NCBI RefSeq assembly: GCF_033568475.1
Contig: NW_027331831.1
Coordinates: 8,432,001 to 8,496,000, forward strand
DNA: 64,000 bases
Direction of reading: 5' to 3'
Source of the DNA: Henckelia pumila
Taxonomy: Eukaryota > Streptophyta > Magnoliopsida > Lamiales > Gesneriaceae
Part shown: one piece after another, positions 12,066 through 22,305 of the stretch
Position numbering within the stretch: position 1 is the first letter of the stretch
Layout of the letters: every line of letters begins with the position of its first letter
Made by a program: the position numbers and the translations under genes
The notes under the pieces: generated by a model
Seen by the model: only the letters and a program-made list of their open reading frames with translations
What the model was told of the DNA's origin: nothing
The model's database searches: none

Positions 12066-12311
12066 TCAATTCTTAATTGATCTGAACACGTTTTCCAACA
12101 TAATAGGCCCTTGAATAGCAGCCCATAGTTGAGTTTGAGCTTGCATACATCCTGTGATTCGATTGGATACTTTGATCCGATCAGCTTGTTGTAACCTGCC
12201 CGCCATATCGGCACTTATGACAAGCTGGTTGAACTCGGTTTGAAGCAACCCAAGGTGTTCCCTGAGATGCCTCTGCATTTTCATGATGGAATCTACGTCA
12301 CTGCCTTCCAT
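12066..12311 (-). CDS. small viral ORF after Pol (81 aa), function unknown
   Basis: Starts with ATG inside the end of Pol (14-base overlap with the Pol stop at 12298) and encodes 81 residues rich in Met, Gln and Leu with amphipathic spacing, so a helical or coiled-coil protein is likely. It stops only two bases before the 1.84-kb insertion. It could be an independent small protein, or the N-terminal coiled-coil piece of the transactivator gene. The overlapping start fits reinitiation after Pol. I recognise no family. Confidence 0.45.
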   Translation of the reverse strand: MEGSDVDSIMKMQRHLREHLGLLQTEFNQLVISADMAGRLQQADRIKVSNRITGCMQAQTQLWAAIQGPIMLENVFRSIKN

Positions 12312-14322
12312 CTCTTGTTAAGAAATCTGCAAGAATATTTTCATGAGATTTAATAATAACAATATCAAAAATATAATTTTGACATAAAGCTTGCCATCTT
12401 AATAACCTAGCCTTCTCAGGTTTAGATTCAATCTTATTCCTTAGGAAAGCTTTTACATTAGTGTTATCAACCTTCAAAGTGAATTTTTTAGCAAGTAAAA
12501 ATAATGACCATTTTTCGAAAGCCCTTTTAACTGCATAAAATTTCTTTTCGTTGATATGCCATCTGATAGCCTCAGATTCTGAAAAAAGACTGTTACAGTA
12601 TCTGCATGGTATTTCTCCATCCGGAGTGATCTTAGTAAGAACTGCTGCCCACCATTCGTCACTGGCGTCTGTAAATAACACCAGATCATCTTCATCCACG
12701 GGTATAGCCATTTTTGGGAGATTCTTACACATCTCCTTTAATTGGTTCACCCCTTTAGTATATTCATCGGTCCATATAAACCTTGCATCCTTTTTTAACA
12801 AAGGACTAAACACCTTTCTATACATTGCCAGATTGTTTATGAACATCCCTGCAAAATTAACTACTCCTAGAAAACTTTGGAGTTGTTTTACATCTTTGAG
12901 TTTATCTGGAAAATTCTTTACCTTTTCCACAATATGAGGTTGTAGAATTATTCCAGTTTCATCAATCTCAATTTCAAGGAATTCAATTTTCCTTGTTGCT
13001 ATGACTGCTTTTTTTTCAGATAAAACCAGTCCTTCTTGTGTACAAATTTTAGAGAAAATCTCTAAATGTTTAATATATTCATCTATGTTTTTTGATTCTA
13101 TAAGAATATCATCAATATAAACAAACATGAAGTTGAAATAATCTTTAAAAAGATTATCCATCTTTCTTTGAAATATTTGGGGTGCATTAGCCAATCCCAT
13201 AGGCATAACTTCCCAGATATAATGTCCTTGTGGTGTAGAGAAGGCTGTGAATTTCTTACTGCCTTCTTCCATTCGAATCTGGTAAAATCCAGACTTACAA
13301 TCAAATTTTGAGAACACTCTAGCATTTCGTACACAGCTAATTAGATGTTCTCTATTGGGTATGAAGTACCCATCAAATTCCAGGATTTTATTAATACCTT
13401 GGTAGTTAATAACTAACCTGGGTTTTTCTCTTTTTATTTTACCATAATTTCTGACCAGAAAACCTGGGCTGCTATATGGTGAAACTCCTTTTTTGATTAG
13501 ACCAAGGTCCAAATATTCTTTGATAATCAATCCCATATCCCTTTGATCTGTTATGTTCATTGGGATAGGCTTATATCTGACGAATTCATACTCTTTGCCT
13601 TCCTTTAGAGTAAGACTGGCTTTGAGTTGATTTCTATCCCACCATGCCAAAGGATGCTCGTTGTAACTTTCTTTGAGCCTCTTTTTGACATCTTCAAGGG
13701 ATACTTTATTTTCTAACTCTATATCTCTGTGATTTAGAGTTACTTTGAGAAGCTCCATATCCTCTGTTTGGAGTTCTCGTTCTGTTGTTATTTTCAACAT
13801 GGTTTCTCCAAACCTTCTTGGATCTTTCATTTTTGGGTGAAAAAGTTGTTCTTTATCACCACGCTGGCTACGAAATATTATCGGTATTTGTCGATAAAAA
13901 GCAACCTTGAGTCGTTGAACGATAATTTTATGATCATAAATTGTAGTGAACATAAGTCTTCTTGACTCATTGTCTTGTGTGTACTTCTTAAACATTTGTA
14001 AGAAGTTATTTCCTAACAAGATATCAGCTCTTGTATCATGGAAATAGATTGGTGGTATCTTTACCTTGTACCAAGATGTTTGACCTGCTCCTCCTATAAG
14101 GATCTCTGCTTGTTTTATTCCTTTGCAAAGAATTAAAATTCTTCGAGAGAAATCTCGTCCAGCAATTTTTGGCAATTCTTCTTCACATTCTTCAGGGAAG
14201 ACTCCTCTTTTTGCTGTACAAATTTCTTCTCCCGAGTCAATATAAGCTGCAAAATATTCAGCCTTATATTGTTCATACAACATCGCTATTGGAATGTATA
14301 TGGAGAAAGGACTTGTTGTCAT
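12298..14322 (-). CDS. caulimovirid Pol: aspartic protease, reverse transcriptase, RNase H
   Basis: A 674-residue uninterrupted frame starting ATG at 14322. The aspartic protease has DSG at residues 29-31. The reverse transcriptase follows: FSKFDCKSGFYQI (first catalytic Asp), MPMGLANAPQIFQR, and the YIDD box at residues 402-405. RNase H begins with FTDAS (Asp552), then the conserved Glu region and the VDNTN motif, and ends near residue 674. There is no integrase, which with the YIDD box and the movement protein upstream marks a pararetrovirus rather than a Ty3/gypsy element. The start codon overlaps the stop of the 88-codon ORF before it (ATGA), and the end overlaps the next small ORF, so all three look coupled. 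All active-site residues seen are intact; expression of this integrated copy cannot be judged. Confidence 0.88.
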   Translation of the reverse strand: MTTSPFSIYIPIAMLYEQYKAEYFAAYIDSGEEICTAKRGVFPEECEEELPKIAGRDFSRRILILCKGIKQAEILIGGAGQTSWYKVKIPPIYFHDTRADILLGNNFLQMFKKYTQDNESRRLMFTTIYDHKIIVQRLKVAFYRQIPIIFRSQRGDKEQLFHPKMKDPRRFGETMLKITTERELQTEDMELLKVTLNHRDIELENKVSLEDVKKRLKESYNEHPLAWWDRNQLKASLTLKEGKEYEFVRYKPIPMNITDQRDMGLIIKEYLDLGLIKKGVSPYSSPGFLVRNYGKIKREKPRLVINYQGINKILEFDGYFIPNREHLISCVRNARVFSKFDCKSGFYQIRMEEGSKKFTAFSTPQGHYIWEVMPMGLANAPQIFQRKMDNLFKDYFNFMFVYIDDILIESKNIDEYIKHLEIFSKICTQEGLVLSEKKAVIATRKIEFLEIEIDETGIILQPHIVEKVKNFPDKLKDVKQLQSFLGVVNFAGMFINNLAMYRKVFSPLLKKDARFIWTDEYTKGVNQLKEMCKNLPKMAIPVDEDDLVLFTDASDEWWAAVLTKITPDGEIPCRYCNSLFSESEAIRWHINEKKFYAVKRAFEKWSLFLLAKKFTLKVDNTNVKAFLRNKIESKPEKARLLRWQALCQNYIFDIVIIKSHENILADFLTRDGRQ

Positions 14323-14585
14323 TTTTTAAAGGGATTACTAAATGGCCCCGCCATTTTTAACAGACTGTGTTGTAACTCAGTAATCCGATTAAGACTATTT
14401 GCCTTTAGTTTTCCTAAGGTCTCAGAAGGTAGAGTATGGTTACTCATTTCTACTTCTTCAATGCGTTCTAGTAAATCATATTCATGACTTACTAATTTCA
14501 ACAATTGCTTCTTCCTATGTTTGTAAACAGAGTTTTCGAATCTGATTAAGGGATTGTTCCTTATCCAATTCTCTTGATTTTTCAT
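14319..14585 (-). CDS. small viral ORF before Pol (88 aa), function unknown
   Basis: ATG at 14585; the stop shares bases with the Pol start (ATGA at 14322-14319). The product is Lys/Glu/Leu-rich and predicted helical, with a heptad-like stretch in the middle. It could be a stand-alone protein or the N-terminal extension of a Pol polyprotein cut off by a single frame change. The 300 bases between it and the movement protein (14586-14888) have no good frame and look decayed. Confidence 0.4.
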   Translation of the reverse strand: MKNQENWIRNNPLIRFENSVYKHRKKQLLKLVSHEYDLLERIEEVEMSNHTLPSETLGKLKANSLNRITELQHSLLKMAGPFSNPFKK

Positions 14586-14888
14586 CTCGTAGAATTCTTA
14601 TTGAATCCTCCAAGTCTTTTCTTTTGCCATAAACTCTATTCATTTTTCAAGGCGTTTCCATGGTTTATGGTCCTCCAGAAACTCTAGGCCAAGAATGAGC
14701 TAACCCACTTCTTTTCCTGGAATTCCACAGATTTGAACTTCCAATTCTCCAATATTTATTAATCATTGGTAAGTTCCTATTACCTGCTGCTCTAAATAGT
14801 AAATCGAGTTACAAGAAAATTGGTTCCTGTGACTTGTAATTTCGAATACTATTTTGACTTCTTTCCATCCTTCTGGAGATCTAAGTTT

Positions 14889-15728
14889 TCATATTATTGA
14901 AAACTCCTTTTCTTCTGGTGGAATTTCCTGAATAGGAGATTTTTCCCACCTTAGACTTGTCATTCGGTCACCTTGGAAAGATAACCTTCGGGGTTCTATT
15001 TTTAGATATCTGTATAGAACCGGTTTATCTTGTCTTTGAATGTTTGTTTCCTGAATTAAAGGAAACTCGATTCTTTCCGGGTATATTGATTGAGAAACTT
15101 TTCCAAAGATTTCTGGAATTTTAATAAACTCATTTCTAATAAATAATTCAGAATGATGCGTATTAAAAAGAGCATATGAAATTTGATAAGTAATAGAATA
15201 TGGTCTATTACCTTCCTTCATTAATATTTTTTCCTTGAAGTTTTGATGCAACGTCAAGGCTCGACTAAAGTCTCTGTCAGCTAAATTGTAGGCTATTCTT
15301 GGATAAATAACTCCTACAATTTTTCCTGCACATAGATTTCCTGAGATCGTACCCAGAACAGCATCTTGGATATTCCCCATTCTTTTATCACATACTACGA
15401 TATCTATGGGTGAATCTATTCCTTCTTTAAAAGTTGCCTTGATCATTATTTGGATTGCTCCAATATGAATCCAAGACATTGTTCTTGCTACCTCACTTTT
15501 CAGCTTTTGCAATTCCTCTCTTACTTCTTCAAAAGGAATTAACTGCATCTCTATTTGATTACTTGTTAACTCCATCGGGATTGTCATTTCCCTTCTGGAT
15601 ACTTTGTAAATCAAATGATGTCTTCTTTGTCTTAGCCCTAGGTTGCCTAAGACCCTCTCTACTTGTCCTGCCGAAAATCCTTGGTACTTCTGTAATATTT
15701 GATTTTCTCTCATAAGCCTTTGGACCAT
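14889..15728 (-). CDS. caulimovirid movement protein (30K superfamily)
   Basis: An intact 279-residue frame from ATG at 15728. The central part (about residues 90-165) carries the beta-rich 30K movement-protein core: a hydrophobic run (GAIQIMIKATF), an Asp in IDIVVCDKR, and the conserved GNLCAGKIVGVIYPRIAYNL segment followed by DRDFSRALTL. Such proteins form tubules at plasmodesmata for cell-to-cell spread. It is separated by about 75 bases from the capsid frame upstream. The C-terminal tail may be cut short, because the sequence after 14889 is decayed. That a complete movement protein frame survives suggests a fairly recent integration. Confidence 0.75.
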   Translation of the reverse strand: MVQRLMRENQILQKYQGFSAGQVERVLGNLGLRQRRHHLIYKVSRREMTIPMELTSNQIEMQLIPFEEVREELQKLKSEVARTMSWIHIGAIQIMIKATFKEGIDSPIDIVVCDKRMGNIQDAVLGTISGNLCAGKIVGVIYPRIAYNLADRDFSRALTLHQNFKEKILMKEGNRPYSITYQISYALFNTHHSELFIRNEFIKIPEIFGKVSQSIYPERIEFPLIQETNIQRQDKPVLYRYLKIEPRRLSFQGDRMTSLRWEKSPIQEIPPEEKEFSII

Positions 15729-15802
15729 ATTATGAGATATCGTGGTTTGACTAAAAAAATCCAGCCAAACTCTCTTGTGTTTCGTGTCGAAACACTTCTT
15801 CT

Positions 15803-17586
15803 TTATTCTGATTCTGATTCTGATTCTGATTCTGATTCATCTTTAGATTCATCTTGGCTAAACAATATATCTTCTTCGTATATACTTTCATCTGAGGGGA
15901 TATCTTCAAATTGATATACTTGGACTAGATCTTGAAAGAATACCGCATCATCCATATCTGGTATTGCTTCAAAGAGTTTAACTCCCTTTTTCTCGTTTTC
16001 TGGACAGTTTGTAGATATATGTCCTCTTGCTCCACATGTCCAGCAGTTGCAATCCTTGAAACTTTCACTTGCTCTCGTATGAGTTCTTCTGAAAGTTCTT
16101 CTAGATGGTGTTCTTCCCCTTCCTTGTGATGAGTTTGTTGCTGGGAATGTTCTTGTAGGTCTACTTCTTCTATCTGATCTATAAGATCTGGCCTTTTGTT
16201 TGGACCAAAATGTTCTTGGTTTCCAAGAAATTTTCATTCTTTTATTGTAGGGATTATTTTTGAATTTCTTCCTTTTAAATTCCTGTGATTTATTCCCTAT
16301 AACCGTAGGGAGATCATTTTCTCTACAACATAGAGGAGTATGCTTGTTAATACCCCTTATTTTCTTGTAGTTCTTTTGTAATGCTGTCATATGACACCAT
16401 TCCACTAATTTTCCTTTCAAAAAAGAGGCGCGTCTTGACAAAGTATCAAGATTACCTGGAACGTATTCTTTTATCAGCATTTCTCTCCAGGGGCTTGGCA
16501 TTTTCGCAAAAAATAGCTGAATGGCTACATTTTCTTCAACTCCCGAATTTCATCTGTATTTGGTGAATAACATAATATATTCATCAACTAAACTGATATC
16601 ATGTAATTCGAGGCTATACAGAGCTTGAGTATATCTTTTCTTTTTCTCTGTATCTTGATTATTGAAATAGTCTACTCCTATGAATTATGCTTTAAAAAGA
16701 GTGGTCATTCTTCCTCCAATCTCGCTAAGTGATTCTCCTGCTAAGATTGATTTTTTGGTTTTTGGCATGGTCATTTCCCAAGCTATCTTGACAGATCCCA
16801 TTAGACTCATTTCCAGAAGTTTGATAAATCCTTCTTTATTGAGATCTAAAGTTCCTGCTGCTATTCTCATGGCTGATGTCCAATCATCTATGAGATCTTC
16901 TCTGTTTTTGAAGTCCAGAACAACCAGGTTTAACATAACCCCATAAGGATGTATCGGGTCTAAAACGGTTTTTTCATAAGGAGTTTGATGTATTGGTATA
17001 TTACTCCTTCTTGATCTGGTTCCTGCTGGATGTGAATTTTCTTTAACATGGAACTCACTATGTGGTTCTTATGTTTTAACCACATATCTCGGGGGATTCC
17101 CTATGGGTTGTTCATCCTCAGGAGAATTCATTTTTAGATCTACTACTTTAAGATTCGAAAAAGAATCCGCAAGATCTTGTAGATCCTCGAGATTTAATCT
17201 TTCTAAAGTAGTCATCAGATAGTGTTTTTCTCTGATACTGTCTTTATAAGATTAATCATCAATTCATCATCAGTTAAAGGTTTTTGAACCATTTTGGTTT
17301 TACCTTTCTGATATAACAGAGGTTCGGTACCAAACGAGAGTGGTAACCTTTCTCCTGTATTTCCCTTTCTAGAACCAGAAGTATGTTCTAGATTTATAAT
17401 TTTAGTTTGAAGATCCTTTAGAGTTACAAGAATTTCTTCTTGTTTTTTAAGGATTTCTCCAATCTGTTGAGGTATTTCATACAGCTGATTACTGTAATAT
17501 TGTACCATCTTTTGAATTTCTCTAAGATCTCCGGAGAGTTTAGAGGAATCTGGTGTGATCTCTAGAAATTGAGAATTAGAAATCAT
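15803..17586 (-). pseudogene. caulimovirid capsid region, broken into three frames
   Basis: The three remaining open pieces are 17586-17215 (123 aa, a coiled coil with Gln/Ile/Leu heptads), 16936-16685 (83 aa, capsid-like, starting MLNLVVLDFKNRED), and 16501-15803 (232 aa). The last ends a capsid: a very basic Arg/Lys/Ser stretch (residues 75-145), a CCHC finger at Cys153, Cys156, His161 and Cys166 (CWTCGARGHISTNC), and an acidic tail of Glu-Ser repeats encoded by a 6-base microsatellite at 15800-15840. Stops and frame changes between 17215 and 16936 and between 16685 and 16501 inactivate it. Confidence 0.7.
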
Positions 17587-17805
17587 ATTTTTTAATCTCT
17601 TTAGAGAGTATAAAAGACCTAAGTCTCTTTAAGTTCTGTTGTAAAGAATCTATTTTAAATAGATTCACTTGTTTACGGGATTTCATATAAATGAAATCCT
17701 TCTGGTTCAAACTCTCGTTTGAATCCATGGTTTGTTGAAAATCTCTTCATCAACAAAGAAAAGTATGATTTAATGAATAATATAAAGTCTGAATAAAATT
17801 ACCTA

Positions 17806-17818
17806 GGCTTTGATACCA
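17806..17818 (-). other. tRNA-Met primer binding site of the pararetrovirus
   Basis: The minus strand reads TGGTATCAAAGCC, one base off the TGGTATCAGAGCC complementary to the 3' end of plant initiator tRNA-Met. It lies 220 bases before the first viral frame, where caulimovirids start minus-strand DNA synthesis and where their maps are numbered from. Confidence 0.75.
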
Positions 17819-18801
17819 TTTTGTTAGCCCAGAGGAAATATTAATTATAATTGTTAGAATAAGGGTATTATAGCCAATTTTTATTTTGAGGGACATATTA
17901 AAAAAACTATTTGTTAAATAAGGAACATAATTAGGAACGAATAAAGTGTTAGTATATTTTTTGGAAAGTTAGGAAACTTTAAGGACGTATTTGGGTTTTA
18001 TCCCGATTTCTCTCCTCCCTGTACTGTATATATATAATCATTGAAATTTAATTTAGCTTGTATTTGGGGACATCCGATTAAATTGGAACGATTAAAATTT
18101 AATATAACTTCTTGTTTATTTTACTCAGACACAACATATTTTAAAACTTTGAAACGCTCGAATCCTTCATCAATGTCCACAGAAAATATCATGAAATAAA
18201 ATTTAATAATATTTACCATATAATATGTATTTTTAAAATAATAAATCCGAACACATATTTTCTTCCTAAACTTCTAACCTTAATTTAGATTAGCAATCGA
18301 GGCACACCCGATATGTGTGCGACGTAATACATGAATATTATTTATGTATATATATGTTATAGGTATGAGATCAGTCATGTTCATATAATTGAGAAGAAAA
18401 TAAAGTGAATTAAAAAGGGGGGAAATAAAAAAAATTGAAAATATTAGAAAGAACATAGGTGAGTGGAGGGGTATTTTTGGATTAAAAAAACTCAGACCAA
18501 GACACCAAAACAATTTTTCTAAGGCTCTCAGCCTTAATAAAATAGTAAAGAAGTAAAAATATATGTATCTTAAGATCGAAACAAAAAATTCATTAGGAAA
18601 TAGTTTTTTTTGGGGAGAAATAGTTCGATCTCCCTCATGTTTAGGCTTATTTTATGCTGTACCGGGTGAATTTATCGTCCAAATAGCCCGGGCCCATGAA
18701 CGGCCCAGATCCACCGGATGAAATTCACCCGATAGATCATAACACTTCCCTCATGTTTATACGCTACAATGACTAAAATATTGTTGGTTTAAAGTTTTAA
18801 A

Positions 18802-18807
<6 letters not shown>

Positions 18808-18840
<33 letters not shown>
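18808..18840. repeat. (AT)n microsatellite
   Basis: About 16 uninterrupted AT dinucleotides. Confidence 0.95.
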
Positions 18841-18844
<4 letters not shown>

Positions 18845-19357
18845 GAAAAAAATTGTGATAAAAGGTTGATGCTAAAAATTATCTTGCACGAAAACTAACC
18901 GAAGACATAACATTGGGTTTTTTCAAATAAATTTATTTATAAAAAAAAAAAAAAAAAATCGAAAACAAACATTGTTTACATGGTGGGGTCACTAAGGGGT
19001 TAATCAATAACGAGGATGAATTATTGGCAGCTCCAAATCCAAGGTTCCATGGCAACGACTACTCCTGTGTCATGCATGCTCAATAAATAACCTGTTTGAT
19101 ATAAATATGTGCTATTGAGCTTTCTCGGTCTAAAATATTTTTTCAGTTTCAATTATATTGGATTCGTTGTTTTTCAATTGTCTCAAATATATGGTCCAAT
19201 TTTTAAATTTATTGGCATTGTTTTTCTTGGTTTTACTATTAATTTGTTCGTATTAACTAAGTTCTCGGATGAATTAAATTAGGGTAAAATAGTGTGTTTG
19301 TTCGTAAACTTTGTTTTTTCAATAATTCTTTGGATCATGCCACATGTATTGGATTAT

Positions 19358-19479
19358 AAATTGTATTTGAAATTATAAAATTATCCTAAATACACTTTTG
19401 AAATATTTTAATCTTTTAAAAGTGTATTTAATATTTCAAAAGTATATTTAAGATAATTTTGTAATTTCAAACGCAATTT
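19358..19479. repeat. inverted repeat, 50-bp arms, MITE-like
   Basis: Arms at 19358-19407 and 19430-19479 are imperfect reverse complements with a 22-bp loop. The arms contain aaattgtatttgaaa and its inverse. This is probably the core of a decayed fold-back element; no target duplication was found. Confidence 0.65.
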
Positions 19480-19794
19480 GTAACACTTGTAGGTGTAAGA
19501 AAGTAGTGCTTTAAATTTGGTAGGGGAGCAGTACTTTAATTTTGTTGAAGGGTGACGATAAGTTGAGACAATTTGAACCACAACTCTCGATTATTTTGCC
19601 TGCAAACTATCTTCGGTATTTATTCTTACTTCAGCAATTTTACTTTTGCGTGGCATAACGTTTGCCGACGAACTGGAGACAATAATAGAACAATAGAAGG
19701 ACTGGTCAATTGAATTTTAAACATCGAAAATTTTGGAGCCAAAGTTTTGGATACTTTAATAAAAACCAAATAATAAAACTATATAGTAATAATT

Positions 19795-20570
19795 TGTTGG
19801 AAATAATGGATGGTAAATAAGATGGTGAATGAGGCTTTCATGCTCATTATCCCACATTGGTAAAATATGGGAATGAATGACACAATATAATGTCCAAGTT
19901 TAGACAATGGGTTGGGGTCTTAAGAGGTACCCATGTTTGTTAAAAGGAGCGGACCTATAATATGCTAGGTTCGAACCATAAGCCGCGCGCCGCCGCCACC
20001 GCCGTCCGGCCGGCTCGGCTCGGACCGGGCGTGGCTTTGGCACAATTTATTTGCATCCCCTCGGCTGAGTGTGCATCCGTCTGCATGCAACTGTCCAACG
20101 TCTATAAATAGACCACCCCACTTGCATTCATTCTCACCAATTCACTCATTCTCTTCTCTTCTGACGCGCGCCACCGCCGTCCGGCCGGCTCGGCTCGGAC
20201 CGGGCGTGGCTTTGGCACAATTTATTTGCATCCCCTCGGCCAAGTGTGCATCCGTCTGCATGCAACTGTCCAACGTCTATAAATAGACCACCCCACTTGC
20301 ATTCATTCTCACCAATTCACTCATTCTCTTCTCTTCTCTTCTGCATATGAAGTTTCTTACAACACTTCTGTTCGAAGTTCTTCATGTTGGCAGTGCTGCT
20401 ACTCGAAGTTGATCAGCGTTCTATCTTGGAAGACATTTTGCACCATTTCCGTTAGCACCTAGGCGGGCAAATCTGCCTTAAAGATAGAGAGTGAAACTCT
20501 CGGCTCGCTGTAGTTGATCGTGTTGATCGTTCATTGCGTACTGAGGTTGTTCGTGATATACTTGATAACA
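19795..20570 (+). mobile_element. solo LTR, 776 bp, TSD taatt
   Basis: Starts TGTTGG, ends GATAACA (TG...CA), and is flanked on both sides by taatt (19790-19794 and 20571-20575). Contains two TATA boxes (TCTATAAATAG near 20100 and 20277) because its core is duplicated. No primer site or coding sequence adjoins it, so it is what remains after LTR-LTR recombination. Superfamily (probably Ty1/copia from the TGTTGG start) is a guess. Confidence 0.88.
19995..20344 (+). repeat. 175-bp tandem duplication inside the solo LTR
   Basis: Copies at 19995-20169 and 20170-20344 are almost identical. Each carries a GC-rich block (gccaccgccgtccggccgg), tttggcacaatttatttgc, a TATA box and a CT-rich start region, so the LTR has two complete core promoters in tandem. 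Confidence 0.9.
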
Positions 20571-20575
20571 TAATT

Positions 20576-22122
20576 AAGTTTCACGATGTAACACTAGATT
20601 CGTTTTTACGCCAAGGAGAGGGGCCGATTTGCTGTCATCCAGTTTTGAACACGCATCTCGTGATTACCATGATTTAAAACAATCAATTTTACGAAATTAA
20701 CTTGAAAGAGAGTCTCGTAAGATATTTATTTCACGGGTCGGTTTAGTTGATTATAAAAAAAGTCTGCGTCGCAAAATTACGTTGTTATCAATGATTATGA
20801 AACTGGATGGATCCGGCCAGCATTTTTAAGAAAACAAATTTTATGCTCATGATGAACCATTGAACTCTTTTTTTAAAAAAATAAAAATAAAAAATCAAAT
20901 ACATTCTGTTTGTGGTAAGATACCAGAAAAACATTTGTATGAGCATACGTACCTTTTAAGGGAAGGAGTTCAAATGCTAACTTTTAAAGTTTGTCACTGT
21001 CGCGGTTGTTTTCAATCCCCTATTTAGCGTTGTGGCCGTCATTGTTATTATCGTATAATTTATATTACATGCTATATTATTAGCTATTAATTATTTAAAT
21101 TACCACGTTTGATTATTTTGAATAATATTTTTAAAATAAGATTAAACGCGAAACATGTACAATATACTCAACGATCTATCCAAAGTGAAAAGCTTATTAA
21201 CTTATGATTGACTGTATTGAACGTAGTAAGTAATTTTAAAACAACTGATAATTCTTTGTGAAAAATAAATAGACGATTAACTCTGCATATTTTCTAAATT
21301 GAAGGTCAAATAATATCAACTGCTTAGTTTTGAGTATTTGCTTTTAATACTTTAGACGACGTCTCATTCATATTTTATGTATTTGAACATATGAAGATCT
21401 TTTACTATTAATTAAGTTTGAGCACCTTATAGATTATTGGCGTCTTGGTTCGTTTTTCAAATGCCCAAAAATATCTTTTATACCACATTCTTTTTCAATT
21501 ACTTTCTCTCATCAAAAATATTCATACCACAATTTTAATTATCTTAAAATCCACTATATATGCTGATTTTTAAGATATTTCAACTTTTTAACCTCCCACA
21601 TCTTCCACTCTTGAGAAAAAAAAATGATGTTTATTTGTTACACACGCAATGCATGTGCCCCTACTGCTAGTTATCATTAAAATCATACGACAAATGTTTT
21701 TTTTGTGCAATTAAAATGATATATTTTTTGCAACATGAAACTATATAGAATGATAAAAAAATACATTTGAAATACCAATGTGACTAAAAAATAAAACAGA
21801 AAAATAAATTAATTTATATTCATTTTTACCGATTAGATTAGATTTGAATTATATTAAAAATATATATATGATCGAAATTTATTTTAAATACAAAGGAGTT
21901 GAATGATATTAATATTTCTATAAATTGTCTGTGTACATTTTTTTTTTAAAATCATAGGGGGTTAACCATATACTTGTTTTTCATAAATATATAATTATTT
22001 TCTCATGTGAGATTTCACAAAGAAATTGTAAATTATATGTGTGTGTGTTCTGATCACGCAACTTGGGAACATACAACTAATATGTTCTATTTGTTGAACA
22101 TGTATCTATATATGATCGATAT
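20576..22122. other. AT-rich intergenic region, no gene seen
   Basis: No frame longer than 65 codons. The part just after the LTR (20576-20820) looks unique. Beyond that it is AT-rich with no clear repeat ends. Confidence 0.5.
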
Positions 22123-22305
22123 GTGCCCTTGGGGTGATCTCGTAGTTCCTACGGGATGGACTACCTATAATGTCTGGAGTTATTTTTCTTTTTTTATTTT
22201 ATTTTATTTTTTTGCTTTCTAAAAAGTACCAAAAACCTAAATAAAAAAAGTAAAGATAATGGTGCAATGCAAAAGACGGGAAAGTCTATGCTACCCCAAG
22301 GGCAC
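22123..22305. mobile_element. short TIR element, 183 bp
   Basis: Perfect 13-base inverted ends: GTGCCCTTGGGGT at 22123 and its reverse complement ending at 22305. The interior is AT-rich and non-coding. Another partial copy of the end (gcctttggggtgacat) follows directly. No target duplication was recognised, so the boundaries may be off. Confidence 0.6.

Larger units (their letters stand above)
8641..17818 (-). mobile_element. endogenous pararetrovirus (Caulimoviridae), cavemo/solendovirus-like layout
   Basis: Read on the minus strand the segment holds, in order: a tRNA-Met primer site (17818-17806), a coiled-coil and capsid region with a CCHC finger (17586-15803, broken), a movement protein (15728-14889), a small ORF (14585-14319), protease-RT-RNase H (14322-12298), a second small ORF (12311-12066), a transactivator-like region (10203-9062, broken), then TATA (8891-8884) and AATAAA (8831-8826). 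There are no LTRs and no integrase, as expected of caulimovirids. Removing the 1.84-kb insertion at 10217-12060 leaves about 7.3 kb, close to a full caulimovirid genome. Capsid before movement protein is the order known in cavemoviruses and solendoviruses, not in caulimoviruses proper. The ends are approximate: the right end is set at the primer site and the left end where similarity to a leader can no longer be judged. Frameshifts and the insertion make this copy defective. Confidence 0.85.
17819..19789. other. non-coding region with simple and fold-back repeats
   Basis: No gene seen. Holds an (AT)n microsatellite at 18808-18840, poly-A runs near 18940-18960, and a small inverted repeat (cgggtgaattt) around 18663-18732. 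The first few hundred bases, 17819-18050, could be virus-adjacent host DNA or a duplicated viral leader; I cannot tell which. Confidence 0.5.

Noticed and set aside
12298-14322. Pol read as a Ty3/gypsy element
   Set aside because: No integrase, no LTRs, and a movement protein next to it; all point to a caulimovirid.
15803-15840. CRISPR-like short repeats
   Set aside because: The six-base units are a coding microsatellite without spacers; no CRISPR array exists in this window.
18663-18732. Inverted repeat cgggtgaattt as a regulatory hairpin
   Set aside because: Only 11 bases, no nearby gene, no poly-T or other context; could be chance or a MITE end.
20071-20286. ORF inside the solo LTR
   Set aside because: Formed by the 175-bp tandem duplication; composition is that of promoter DNA.
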